Below, one piece after another: positions 36,051 to 44,579 of a stretch of DNA of 64,000 nt (positions are counted from its first letter, which is position 1; the number at the start of each line of letters is the position of its first letter). Source of the stretch: Haloplanus litoreus. GTDB taxonomy: Archaea; Halobacteriota; Halobacteria; Halobacteriales; Haloferacaceae. Both the position numbers and the translations under genes were made by a program. Location of the stretch: NCBI RefSeq assembly GCF_042677945.1, contig NZ_JBHUDN010000003.1. One strand, given 5' to 3'. Below the pieces are notes generated by a model that saw nothing but the letters and a program-made list of their open reading frames with translations, was not told the origin of the DNA and searched no databases.

Positions 36051-37679
36051 TTACTCAACGCAACAACTCATCGTCGACGTGTCGCGGCGGAACGCCTGAC
36101 AGGCGTGCTTGAACGCCTCTGAGAACGTCGGGAACGGGTGGATCGTGTCGATGATGTCGTCGACGGTGAGGTCGAACTTCACGGCCAGCGTCGCCTCGGG
36201 GATCATGTCGGCGGCCCGCGGCCCGACCATGTGGACGCCGACGATTTCGTCGGTTTCGTGGTGCGTGACGACCTGCACCGACCCACGCGTGTCCTCGACG
36301 GCCTTCGCCTTCGGGACGTCGTGCATCGCCACCGTCCGGCACGTGCAGGTGCCGTGGTCGTCCCTGTACTCGAGTTCCGTCGTTCCGACTGCGGCGACCT
36401 CCGGGCTCGTGAACACCACCTTCGGGACGGCGTGGTAGTCGACGGTCGCGCCCCCGTCGTCTTCTCGCGGGGTCCGCCCGCTCGCACGACCAGCGGTGCG
36501 TCGCTCCGTGCTGTCGAAGGCGTTCCTGACGGTGTGGTTGCCCTCCTTGGCGGCGACGGTCTCCAGCATCGGCTCGCCGATGCAGTCTCCGGCCGCGTAC
36601 ACGTCTGTGTTCCCAGTCCGGAACTCGTCGTCCACGACGACGGCGCCCGATCCGTCCGTCTCGACGCGGATCGCGTCCAGTCCGATATCGTCGGTGTTCG
36701 GGGTGACGCCGGTGGCGACGAAGAGGTCGGCGGCCGTGAACGTCTGCGGGTCGCCGGCGACGGTGGTCTCGACGGTGACGTCGTCTCCCGTCTCGTCGTC
36801 CTTGGAGACGCGCCGGACGTCCACGTCCGTCTGGACGGTGATCCCGTCCGCCTCGAAGCACCGCTGGAGTTCGCGTCCGAGCTGGCTCTCCATCCCGGAC
36901 AGGACGTTGCTCGACCGCTGGAGGATCGTCACGTCCGTCCCCATGTGATGGAGGATCTGGCCCCACTCCATCGCGACGTATCCAGCACCGATCATCACGA
37001 TGCTCTCGGGGAGGTCGCGGCGGTCGAGGATGCTCTCGCTTGTCTCGTAGTCCACCGAGTCGAGACCGTCGATGGGCGCGATTCGCGGAGAACTACCGGT
37101 CGCGACGAGCGCCTTCTCTCCGACAATCGTCGTGCCGGCGTCGGCGCCGTCGACGACTTCGATAGNNNNNNNNNNNNNNNNNNNNNNNNNNNNNNNNNNN
37201 NNNNNNNNNNNNNNNNNNNNNNNNNNACTGTGTCCGGCTGCCGGTGGAGCTCTGCTCCGCCTCGTCGCCGGACTGTGTCCGGCTGCCCGAGGGACTTCGT
37301 CTCCCGCCGTCGACGAAGCGGCCGTATCCCTCGTAGATGTCCGTGCCGAAGTGGTCCGCTACGTCGACGTAGTTCTGTTCGCGGAGCGCTGCGACGATTT
37401 CGTCCTTCTCGTCGATGGCCGTTCCCCAATCCGTGGCGGGCTGGTCGTCGTCGTAGTCGACGGCGCCGAAGGGATTGTTCGGCGGCTCGTGGGCCGTCTT
37501 CCCCACTTCGAGAAGGTGCTTGCTCGGGACACAGCCGACGTTTACGCACGTTCCGCCGAGTGGCAGTCCGGTGTTCACCATCGCGGTCGAGAGGCCACGC
37601 CGGTCGGCCTCCGTGATCGCCGCAAAGGCCGCTGCACCACCGCCGAGAATCGCGAGATCATACGATCGGGGGGTGTCAT
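36051..37679 (-). CDS. merA: Mercury(II) reductase MerA (gap and putative frameshift at the start)
   Basis: Flavoprotein disulfide reductase. The redox pair is in GGTCVNVGCVPSKHLL, FAD/NAD motifs are GGGAAAFAAI and IGAGYVAMEWG, and the C-terminus ends MSCCVE with the vicinal Cys pair that defines MerA. A NPAG-like ATGVTPN and dimer domain follow. Two defects of the sequence: a 61-N gap (37166-37226) next to a 45-nt tandem repeat, and no in-frame start unless one base is missing in the G6 run at 37668-37673. With one more base the N-terminus becomes MTPPRSYDLAILGGG. It reduces Hg2+ to Hg0 with NADPH in the cytosol. It is divergent from an HxlR regulator. Confidence 0.85.
37166..37226. other. 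Assembly gap (61 N) inside merA
   Basis: A run of 61 undetermined bases in merA, immediately beside a 45-nt direct repeat. Flanking frames require 60 or 63 bases. Confidence 0.99.
37227..37287 (-). repeat. 45-nt in-frame tandem repeat in merA (15 residues)
   Basis: The 16-nt block ACTGTGTCCGGCTGCC (plus strand) occurs at 37227 and again at 37272, 45 bases apart. On the minus strand this encodes the unit GSRTQSGDEAEQSST followed by another GSRTQ that runs into the N gap. Copies may therefore continue into the gap. Confidence 0.75.
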
Positions 37680-37757
37680 GCTCGCCGATAGTTGGTAACG
37701 CGAAGGTATTATACTGCGGAGTCCAAAGCTATGGAGTAAGTTGGAGGTCTCGAAGTA

Positions 37758-38132
37758 ATGGCAGACGCTACTTCCTCACCGGCGCCGACGTGTGACGTGG
37801 ACGGGACGTGTTACTGTCCACTGACGGGCGTGATCACCACACTCAGTCGAAAGTACGCGATGCAGTTGGTGAGCATCATCGGCGCCCACGATTCGCTTCG
37901 CTTCGCCGAGATCGAAGCCCACCTCGCGAGTGCCAGTACCTCGACGATCTCGAAGCGATTAGACGAATTCGAGGCGGCGGGGCTGGTCTCGCGCACGCAG
38001 TACAACGAGATGCCGCCGCGCGTGGAGTATGCGCTGACGGAGGACGGTCACGAACTGCGCGAGCGTCTCGAACCGCTGCTCGAATGGGCGTCGGAGACCG
38101 ACGACGCCCCAAAGGACGATTCGGACACCTAG
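37758..38132 (+). CDS. HxlR-family winged-helix regulator with Cys-rich N-terminus
   Basis: 124 aa. HxlR domain (about residues 20-110): CPLTGVITTLSRKYAMQLVSIIG, ISKRLDEFEAAGLVSRTQYNEMPPRVEYALT. Before it sits CDVDGTCYC (Cys 12, 18, 20), which may bind a metal such as Hg2+ or Zn2+. It is divergent from merA with a 78-bp shared promoter region, so it is a good candidate for controlling merA. HxlR proteins often sense redox or thiol-active compounds. Confidence 0.8.
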   Translation: MADATSSPAPTCDVDGTCYCPLTGVITTLSRKYAMQLVSIIGAHDSLRFAEIEAHLASASTSTISKRLDEFEAAGLVSRTQYNEMPPRVEYALTEDGHELRERLEPLLEWASETDDAPKDDSDT

Positions 38133-38269
38133 TCTCCCTCGAAGCGTCCGTTCTGTGACGTCCTTCGGGGAGACGAATACGCGGACCAGACGGAGCAGTC
38201 AGCTACGCTCAGCTCTCCGTGGATCGGGTAGCAAACCATTAGGGAGTCGTATTCGTACTCTCTCGTAGT

Positions 38270-39139
38270 ATGTACGAGGACATCCTCCTTCCGTTCGATG
38301 GAAGTGACGGGGCTGCGGCGGTACTTCATCACGCTGCCGAAATCGCGCACTGGGCCGATGCCACAATCCACGTCCTCTTCGTCGCTGACACCACACGCGA
38401 TAGTGTCACCGTCGTGGAAACGCAGGTGGTCGACGCACTTGTCCAAGAAGGCGAGGACACCGTCGAGGAGGCGGAGAAAACACTGCGCACGCTCGATGTA
38501 ACCTACGATTCTGACGTCGTCCAGGGGAATCCGGCGCCGACGATTGTCGAGTACGCCGAGCGGTACGACCACGACCTGATCGTGATGCCGACACAGGGTA
38601 GAACGGGTGTCTCACGGTATTTCGTCGGGAGTGTCTCCGAGAAAGTCGTTCGCCTGTCTTCCGTGCCGGTTCTCACGGCCCGGATGCAGCCCGACGAACA
38701 ACTGACCTTTCCCTACGAGAACGTCCTCGTTCCAACGGACGGGAGTGCCGGAGCGACTACCGCTGCGGAGCACGGCCTCTCGCTTGCGGCGGCTCTCGAT
38801 GCGACCGTCCACGGTCTGTCCATCGTGGACGACTCCGTCCTCGGTCTGGACGTTCGATCGACCACGTCGGGACGGGAGAACGAACGAGCCGCAACCGATG
38901 CCGTCGATGACCTTCTCTCGGAGGCAGAGACACACGGCGTCACCAATACTGTACGGCACGTCGAACACGGGACACCCGTCGAAGGAATTCTCGACTACGT
39001 GGAATCGAACGACATCCACGCTATCGTGATGGGAACGACGGGGAGACGCGGGACTGATCGAATACTGCTCGGGAGCGTCGCGGAGCAGACTGTCCGCGCT
39101 GCACCGGTTCCCGTCATCACCGTTCGAGGAACGAAGTAG
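38270..39139 (+). CDS. Tandem-domain universal stress protein
   Basis: 289 aa with two UspA-fold domains. The first starts MYEDILLPFDGSDGA and has PTQGRTGVSRYFVGSVSEK. The second starts YENVLVPTDGSAGATT and has GTTGRRGTDRILLGSVAEQTV. Both carry the G-2x-G-9x-G-S nucleotide-binding motif. It is the first gene of the transporter/Usp island. Confidence 0.92.
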   Translation: MYEDILLPFDGSDGAAAVLHHAAEIAHWADATIHVLFVADTTRDSVTVVETQVVDALVQEGEDTVEEAEKTLRTLDVTYDSDVVQGNPAPTIVEYAERYDHDLIVMPTQGRTGVSRYFVGSVSEKVVRLSSVPVLTARMQPDEQLTFPYENVLVPTDGSAGATTAAEHGLSLAAALDATVHGLSIVDDSVLGLDVRSTTSGRENERAATDAVDDLLSEAETHGVTNTVRHVEHGTPVEGILDYVESNDIHAIVMGTTGRRGTDRILLGSVAEQTVRAAPVPVITVRGTK

Positions 39140-39149
39140 CGTCGGTGAG

Positions 39150-39527
39150 TGCCCCCGTTACTGTCGGCTCTCCGTGCGTATCGACTCCGAGATTCGGACC
39201 TCCGCCACTCTACTGGTTCAACTGACTTCTGTCACCGCTCATCACGCTCGACGTCGACGAACTCGCCACGAGCGAAATCGCGGTGCCAACCGAGGAGTTC
39301 GGTGCACTGTCGGCGACGGCGTGTCGAGGAGAACCGAACACCCCTCACCGCGACGGGCGTCCTCGAGGCGGTGATGGGCGAACTCGAAGACCAACTCGAT
39401 GATCGGGCCACTGTCCGACCTATACCCTTTTGAAACGTCGAGATGATGTCTCGACGAAGGACGATCACTACCGGTTCGAAAGTGACTCGTACGCGCCGGA
39501 AAAGATGATGGTGGGAATTGTCACCTA
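39150..39527 (+). pseudogene. Decayed gene remnant (unrecognised, multiple frameshifts)
   Basis: Three protein-like stretches appear in different registers: LDVDELATSEIAVPTEEFG, then LTATGVLEAVMGELEDQLDD, then DDHYRFESDSYAPEKMMVG ending at the TAA before the MgtC gene. The acidic composition and helical spacing fit a haloarchaeal protein, but no frame is open throughout. I do not recognise the family. Confidence 0.35.
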
Positions 39528-40781
39528 ATGGTTGATCCAACGACTGCGCCTCTCAGTGAGCTCATATTACATCTCCTCCTCGCGGCTGGCCTCGGGGCGC
39601 TCATCGGTCTGGAACGGGAACAGAGCGAGTCGGGCGGATCGTTCGCCGGGAGTCGGACGTTTCCCCTGATCGCGCTCTATGGGGCGCTCGTTCAGGGGTT
39701 CTTTCCGTCCGTGCTTCCACTCGCTGTGGGAACGCTCATCGTGCCACTCACCGTCGCGTACGTCGGGAAGATCTGGTACGAGAGCGATATCGGTCTGACG
39801 ACGCTCGTGGCCGCCCTCCTCACGGTCGTTCTGGGTGCAATAGCCATGCACTCCGACCGCGGTGCGCTCATCGCGATCATCGTCGGCGGTGCCGTCACGG
39901 TACTGCTCTCGGTGAAAGATCCGATACACGAGTTCGCCAATCGGATCGAAGAAAGCGAACGGCGGGCGTCGGCGAAGTTCATCCTCGTCGTCCTCGTCGT
40001 CCTCCCAGCGCTCCCCAACCGATCGCTCGACGCCCTCTATGGCCTCAATCCGAGATTCATCTGGTTGATGGTCGTCTTCGTCACCGGTCTCGGATTCGTG
40101 GCGTACGTGCTTGGACAAACGCTCGGCCCCGAACGAGGGATCGCCCTCACTGGAATCGTCGGCGGGTTCGTCTCGTCTACGGCAACGACGGTCTCAATGG
40201 CGGAGAAGACGACCCAGAACGCGACGCTCTATCACGTCTGCGCCTTCGCGGTCGTCACCGCGTCCATCGTGATGTTCCCCCGAGCACTCATCGAAATCGC
40301 GGTCGTCAACCCCGATCTGCTCTCGAGTGTCGCACTGCCGCTGGGAGCGATGACCGTCGTCGGTGCGGTTGCTGCCGGGGTGTTGTACTGGCTGACTGCG
40401 TCCGACGAGACGGTCGAACCGGACGAGCTCAAGAATCCGTTTCGCCTGCGTCCTGCCCTCCTCTTCGGGGTCATATTCGCGGCCGTGTTGCTCGTCTCCG
40501 AATACGCCAACGAGTGGTTCGGGGCATCGGGAGTGTACGCGACGGCGTTCTTCTCCGGGCTCGCCGACGTCGACGCGATGACGATCACGTTGAGTCGACT
40601 CGCAGCCGAAGGGGCAGTCTCGACGGAGGTCGCCACGACGGGAATCGTCATCGCGGCCATCGCAAACACCGTCGTCAAGGCCGCGTTGGCGTGGGCTCTC
40701 GGCACCTACAGATTGGGCCGGCTCGTGTCGATCGTACTCGGCGTCGTCGTCCTGAGCGGTCTGGTTTTTTTGGTCGTGTGA
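39528..40781 (+). CDS. MgtC/SapB-family membrane protein with DUF4010
   Basis: 417 aa. The N-terminal MgtC-like part is LILHLLLAAGLGALIGLEREQSE followed by hydrophobic helices. The C-terminal portion is DUF4010-like (GIVGGFVSSTATTVSMAEK, FSGLADVDAMTITLSR). About 12 hydrophobic segments. MgtC proteins are associated with magnesium or cation homeostasis, though whether they transport is unsettled. The gene starts at the end of the remnant above and joins the Usp/transporter island. Confidence 0.85.
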   Translation: MVDPTTAPLSELILHLLLAAGLGALIGLEREQSESGGSFAGSRTFPLIALYGALVQGFFPSVLPLAVGTLIVPLTVAYVGKIWYESDIGLTTLVAALLTVVLGAIAMHSDRGALIAIIVGGAVTVLLSVKDPIHEFANRIEESERRASAKFILVVLVVLPALPNRSLDALYGLNPRFIWLMVVFVTGLGFVAYVLGQTLGPERGIALTGIVGGFVSSTATTVSMAEKTTQNATLYHVCAFAVVTASIVMFPRALIEIAVVNPDLLSSVALPLGAMTVVGAVAAGVLYWLTASDETVEPDELKNPFRLRPALLFGVIFAAVLLVSEYANEWFGASGVYATAFFSGLADVDAMTITLSRLAAEGAVSTEVATTGIVIAAIANTVVKAALAWALGTYRLGRLVSIVLGVVVLSGLVFLVV

Positions 40782-40910
40782 ACTACCCACACGCCCACCG
40801 AGATCACGTCGACCGCCATCTCGCAACGTTGCGGGGGCAACTACTTCACGTCCTACCGACATCGTGCGGTGATCAGTCTTTGCGGTTCGATAGCTGCTTT
40901 TCGACCGATA

Positions 40911-40986
40911 GTAGCGTTTGGAACTGTGTACACACCTGATCGTACGCTGTCCTACGATCAGGTGTGCGATGACTTACGAACGCTAC
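40911..40986. repeat. Hairpin-forming repeat, copy B
   Basis: A 76-nt near-palindrome. Both ends read GTAGCGTT, and the inner arms ACACCTGATCGTA/TACGATCAGGTGT pair exactly (13 bp) around a short loop. The outer arms are looser: about 26 of 34 positions pair overall. It would make a long stem in RNA or a cruciform in DNA. Copy A is at 32486-32556. Confidence 0.6.
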
Positions 40987-41100
40987 GATAGTACCAGTCA
41001 CCGGTTCCCCGACCCTCGTATTCGATGACTGCTTCGACAACTGTGAATCCAGACGGGGGAAAGAGCAGTGGAGCAACGAGCTAGGAGATTCCGATCCAGA

Positions 41101-41286
41101 TCAGAGGCCTCGACGAGAGTCGAAATACCGTATCACTGCTGTGAGTGCTACGACCACACGGAGCGGTATCACCGTCAATAGACCAGTTCCAATCATGAAC
41201 AGTGCGAGGAGCTTCGGAAGAAGCGACGTCAACAGAACGCCACTCAGGCTCGAACACGTCCCGCATAGCAGGAATTCCCCCCTCAC
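41101..41286 (-). CDS. Possible small membrane protein
   Basis: 61 aa from GTG 41286, with two hydrophobic helices (LSGVLLTSLLPKLLALFMIGTGLL and PLRVVVALTAVIRY) and CGTC near the N-terminus. It diverges from the transporter at 41334. Codon use is unremarkable. No homolog recalled; it could be noncoding. Confidence 0.35.
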   Translation of the reverse strand: MRGEFLLCGTCSSLSGVLLTSLLPKLLALFMIGTGLLTVIPLRVVVALTAVIRYFDSRRGL

Positions 41287-41333
41287 GGCGTAACCTTTGT
41301 ACGCCTGCCATGAGGCTGTAGAGACAGAATACT

Positions 41334-42419
41334 GTGGATTCGAATGTCGACGAGATACTGACACGAGGGCGTGAATCCGGTCCGTTAGTCGCTGGCGCTC
41401 TCGTCTCTCTGCTCCTGTTCCTGTTCGCGGTTCAGTTGCTGGGTGCGTCCACAGCGGCCGCGGCCGCTCCGCTCGAACGGGTCTTCAGGCGATACGTCGC
41501 CGGGAGTGGACAGGCCCTGGGTGCAAGCTGGCTCGCCACGTACGTGCTCACCAACGGATCAGTAGTAGCGGCCCTGTCCGTCTCGCTGTTCAAGACCGGG
41601 ATCCTCACGGCCTCACAGCTGTTCCTGATGCTCGCTGGCTCACGCCTCGGGGGCGCCGCTATCGTACTCCTGATCGGGATGCTGGACTACTTCCAGAAGC
41701 GGCGCTATTCGTTCGGTGAGGCGACCGAGTTGGGGATCCTGACCTTCCTCCTGTCCCACTCGATGTATGTGCCGGCGACCGTCCTCGGGTATCTCCTGTT
41801 GCCGAGACTCCAGACGGGATTCGGAGCCGTCAGTAACCGAATCGAACTCTCGTTTCACCCGCTGGCGGCCTTCGATCCGGCGACGGGAGCCGTCGTCGAT
41901 ACCGTCGGCGTGGGTCTGGCACTCGTGATGGCCGTTTTCGTGCTGTTCGGCAGCCTCACGCTCTTCGATCGGGTACTCAAGCGGATCGACACCGAATGGC
42001 TCCGCAAGCGGTTCTTTCGCCGATTTCAACACAGATGGACCTCGTTTGGACTCGGTATCCTCATCACCGGCGTGACGACCAGCGTTGCGTTCTCGCTGGG
42101 GGTCGTCGTCCCCCTCTACAATCGTAACTACATCAAACGGGAGGAGATCGTTCCCTACGTTCTGGGGGCGAATATCGGCACCTTCTTCGACACGATCGTC
42201 ATCGCTGTGCTTCTGGAATCCCCACAGGGCGTGGCTATCGTGCTCTCACTCGTGGCCGTCGGAACGGTCATAACGGTCGGAACACTGGTTCGATTCTCGA
42301 CGTACTTCCAAGCTGTCGAGACAATCCAAACCCGACTCGTTACTGATCGTCGATACCTGGCCGGGTTTCTCATCTCGTTGATTGTCCTCCCGATACTTCT
42401 GGTCCTGCTCCCGATCTAA
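41334..42419 (+). CDS. Na+/phosphate symporter-like membrane transporter
   Basis: 361 aa, GTG start, about eight hydrophobic helices. It resembles the Na/Pi (NptA, TC 2.A.58) family. The family QSSSA-type repeat is degenerate here: LTNGSVVAALSVSLFK in the first half and GVTTSVAFSLGVVVP in the second. The duplicated inverted arrangement is preserved. The altered motif leaves the substrate uncertain. Confidence 0.7.
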   Translation: MDSNVDEILTRGRESGPLVAGALVSLLLFLFAVQLLGASTAAAAAPLERVFRRYVAGSGQALGASWLATYVLTNGSVVAALSVSLFKTGILTASQLFLMLAGSRLGGAAIVLLIGMLDYFQKRRYSFGEATELGILTFLLSHSMYVPATVLGYLLLPRLQTGFGAVSNRIELSFHPLAAFDPATGAVVDTVGVGLALVMAVFVLFGSLTLFDRVLKRIDTEWLRKRFFRRFQHRWTSFGLGILITGVTTSVAFSLGVVVPLYNRNYIKREEIVPYVLGANIGTFFDTIVIAVLLESPQGVAIVLSLVAVGTVITVGTLVRFSTYFQAVETIQTRLVTDRRYLAGFLISLIVLPILLVLLPI

Positions 42420-42538
42420 TTCTGCGGCCGAGACAGTCCGTTCTATCGGGAGGGGGCCGCCAATACGAGTGGTGCCTCCCATTCCGCAGGCTCAGTTGCC
42501 CCCGAGCCTATATGTGGATTTGACACGCATCTCTACGT

Positions 42539-42967
42539 ATGGCCTCCGTCGACGAGGTGCTCGTTGCGTACGATGGGACCCCGCTCTCGGAGAAGGCGCT
42601 GGCGCACGCGCTCGACGTGTACTCGGATGCATCGATCACCGTCCTCCACGTCATCGACTACATCGAAGAGAGCTACACCGCGAAAGCACTGGTCGGGGAC
42701 GAAACGCTCCGGGAACGGGCCCGAGATCGGTCGGCAGAACTGCTCACCGAGGCCGAGGCGAAGGCAGCCGAGCACGACCGGGTGGTTACGACAGCAAGCG
42801 AGGTCGGCAAGGCCGCAGACGAGATCCTCGAGTACGCAGACACACACGGCATCGACGTGATCGTCATCGGAAGCCACGGACGCTCGGGTGTCGCTCGAAT
42901 GCTCATGGGTTCGGTCGCTGAAACGGTGATGAAGCGTGCATCAGTGCCTGTGACTGTCGTCAGGTGA
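42539..42967 (+). CDS. Universal stress protein, UspA family
   Basis: 142 aa, starting MASVDEVLVAYDGTPLSEKAL and ending with GSHGRSGVARMLMGSVAETVMK, the nucleotide-binding motif. It lies in the island of Usp and ion transporters. Confidence 0.92.
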   Translation: MASVDEVLVAYDGTPLSEKALAHALDVYSDASITVLHVIDYIEESYTAKALVGDETLRERARDRSAELLTEAEAKAAEHDRVVTTASEVGKAADEILEYADTHGIDVIVIGSHGRSGVARMLMGSVAETVMKRASVPVTVVR

Positions 42968-43089
42968 CCGCAAACTGTGCCCCCAGATTCACCCCTGAAA
43001 CGGCGAACCACAGGTGGAACATACCAAACATCCGGGGGAGAATCCACTCGCGAGACACCATTTTGTAATTGAGGGTTGAACGAACACGC

Positions 43090-43485
43090 ATGAGAGTGCT
43101 CGTCCCAATTGACGGCTCAAAATGTAGTTTTCGCGCACTGGAGTTCGCTACTGAGTTCACCTCACGGTTTGAGGGCTCGCTTCACGTCATGCACATCACC
43201 GATTATGATGGGGAGGCAAAGCAGGACCTCCTGGACCGGGCGAGGACCGTGCTTGCGGAAGCCGGTATCGAAGACGATCCAGAAATCATCCCGATAACAC
43301 AGATGGCCGCCCCTCGCTATGCTAACCGAGTTGGTTCATTAATCCTGGAGGTAGCTGCCGATCGAGACTACGATCATGTCATCATGGGTCATCACGGTAC
43401 CGGACGTCTCGGTCAGGCGATCATGGGTAGCGCCGCCAAAACCGTTGTCGGTGCGGATGAAATACCTGTAACCATCATTCCGTAA
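43090..43485 (+). CDS. Universal stress protein, UspA family
   Basis: 131 aa from ATG 43090. Starts MRVLVPIDGSKCSFRALEFA and ends with GHHGTGRLGQAIMGSAAKTVV. The G-2x-G-9x-G-S motif is conserved. Third Usp gene in the island; it follows the preceding Usp by 122 bp. Confidence 0.9.
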   Translation: MRVLVPIDGSKCSFRALEFATEFTSRFEGSLHVMHITDYDGEAKQDLLDRARTVLAEAGIEDDPEIIPITQMAAPRYANRVGSLILEVAADRDYDHVIMGHHGTGRLGQAIMGSAAKTVVGADEIPVTIIP

Positions 43486-43690
43486 AGCGGCCCCACGTTG
43501 ACACTCGGTTATAAATCTCCTGTACAGACCATCATCAAGCACTCGATTACGGCTCCCTTGACCCACCGAGGACGAGCCCTAACGATAGAGGGGAGCGCTC
43601 TCGATCTGGCTGGCGGGCGAGTACTTCCGATAAACCATCAGTATCGAACCGACCTGTTGATTTTTGCATTTCCTCATCGTATTGACAACG

Positions 43691-43960
43691 ATGCCCCGGA
43701 TTCCGGATCTCAAGTCGATCACAACAGAGGACGAGTACATCCACGTCCGGTATCGGGAGCCAGACCAGTTCGATCAAATTCGGACACCAGACTGGGCGGA
43801 CCGTGTCTCCGATTCCGTCTCGAAGGGGAGCGAGGTGCGGATGGGGAAGCGGGACGACACCGATGAGTGGGTAGTCCAGTCTGTGTTGATCAAGAAAAAC
43901 GTGGGTGAAGAAAAAGCCCGTGAGCAAGCCGACAAAATTATCAGAGAGGTCGAATCGTGA
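43691..43960 (+). CDS. Small conserved hypothetical protein
   Basis: 89 aa from ATG 43691 (MPRIPDLKSITTEDEYIHVR). Charged and soluble, with a helical C-terminus (KNVGEEKAREQADKIIRE). No family recognised. The codon pattern and acid/base balance fit a real haloarchaeal gene. Confidence 0.6.
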   Translation: MPRIPDLKSITTEDEYIHVRYREPDQFDQIRTPDWADRVSDSVSKGSEVRMGKRDDTDEWVVQSVLIKKNVGEEKAREQADKIIREVES

Positions 43961-44159
43961 TCGGATGCTTCGTCAGTCGTGGTTGTTGAACCCGACTGGG
44001 AGACCCACTCAGAACATCTCTGCCGGATTGAGATCGCACAGAGATACCACCAAGCGGAGGTGCTACCTCGGAAACAGGACAATGCTACATACAAAACAGG
44101 ACATCTCTAGTCTCGCCGAGTACCTCCACAAAATATCGATTCGCCATAGAGGACCGCCT

Positions 44160-44450
44160 TCATTCGATTTCTAACCCGCCACCGCTTTCGGCGTTTCCGG
44201 CTTCGCCATCTTCAGCCCACTCTATCTCGAACTCGATACTCAGCTCACCAGGACTATCGGTCGGTCCTTCGCGCTCGGCTTTCACCTCGAACGTCGGTTG
44301 GGCAGAAGGTGTCATCGTCACTGACTGCTCGCCGGCGGTTAGAGTGATGTCGCCGCCGGCATCGAGTTTGTCTGCGACTCGACGAAGATACGACGCGATC
44401 TCTTCTCGACTCTGGAATCCCTCTGATTGAAAGAGGACTTCTTCGGGCAT
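44160..44450 (-). CDS. Amphi-Trp domain-containing protein
   Basis: 96 aa from ATG 44450. MPEEVLFQSEGFQSREEIASYLR is the amphi-Trp domain opening, and IEFEIEWAEDGE contains the family Trp. These are small archaeal and bacterial proteins of unknown role. The tail is Glu/Gly-rich. Confidence 0.85.
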   Translation of the reverse strand: MPEEVLFQSEGFQSREEIASYLRRVADKLDAGGDITLTAGEQSVTMTPSAQPTFEVKAEREGPTDSPGELSIEFEIEWAEDGEAGNAESGGGLEIE

Positions 44451-44579
44451 ACGATATCTCGTAGGACCCACAGACGGATAAGTGGGGTCCGAATACCCTT
44501 GGCAGTCGATGGCAGTCAAAGTGGTCTACAGCTGTGATGATATCGAATCTTTTTGTCATCACTCTACGAACTCACAGTT

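Noticed and set aside
37227..37287. A CRISPR array at the merA repeats
   Set aside because: The repeats are in-frame coding units 45 nt apart without distinct spacers or nearby cas genes.
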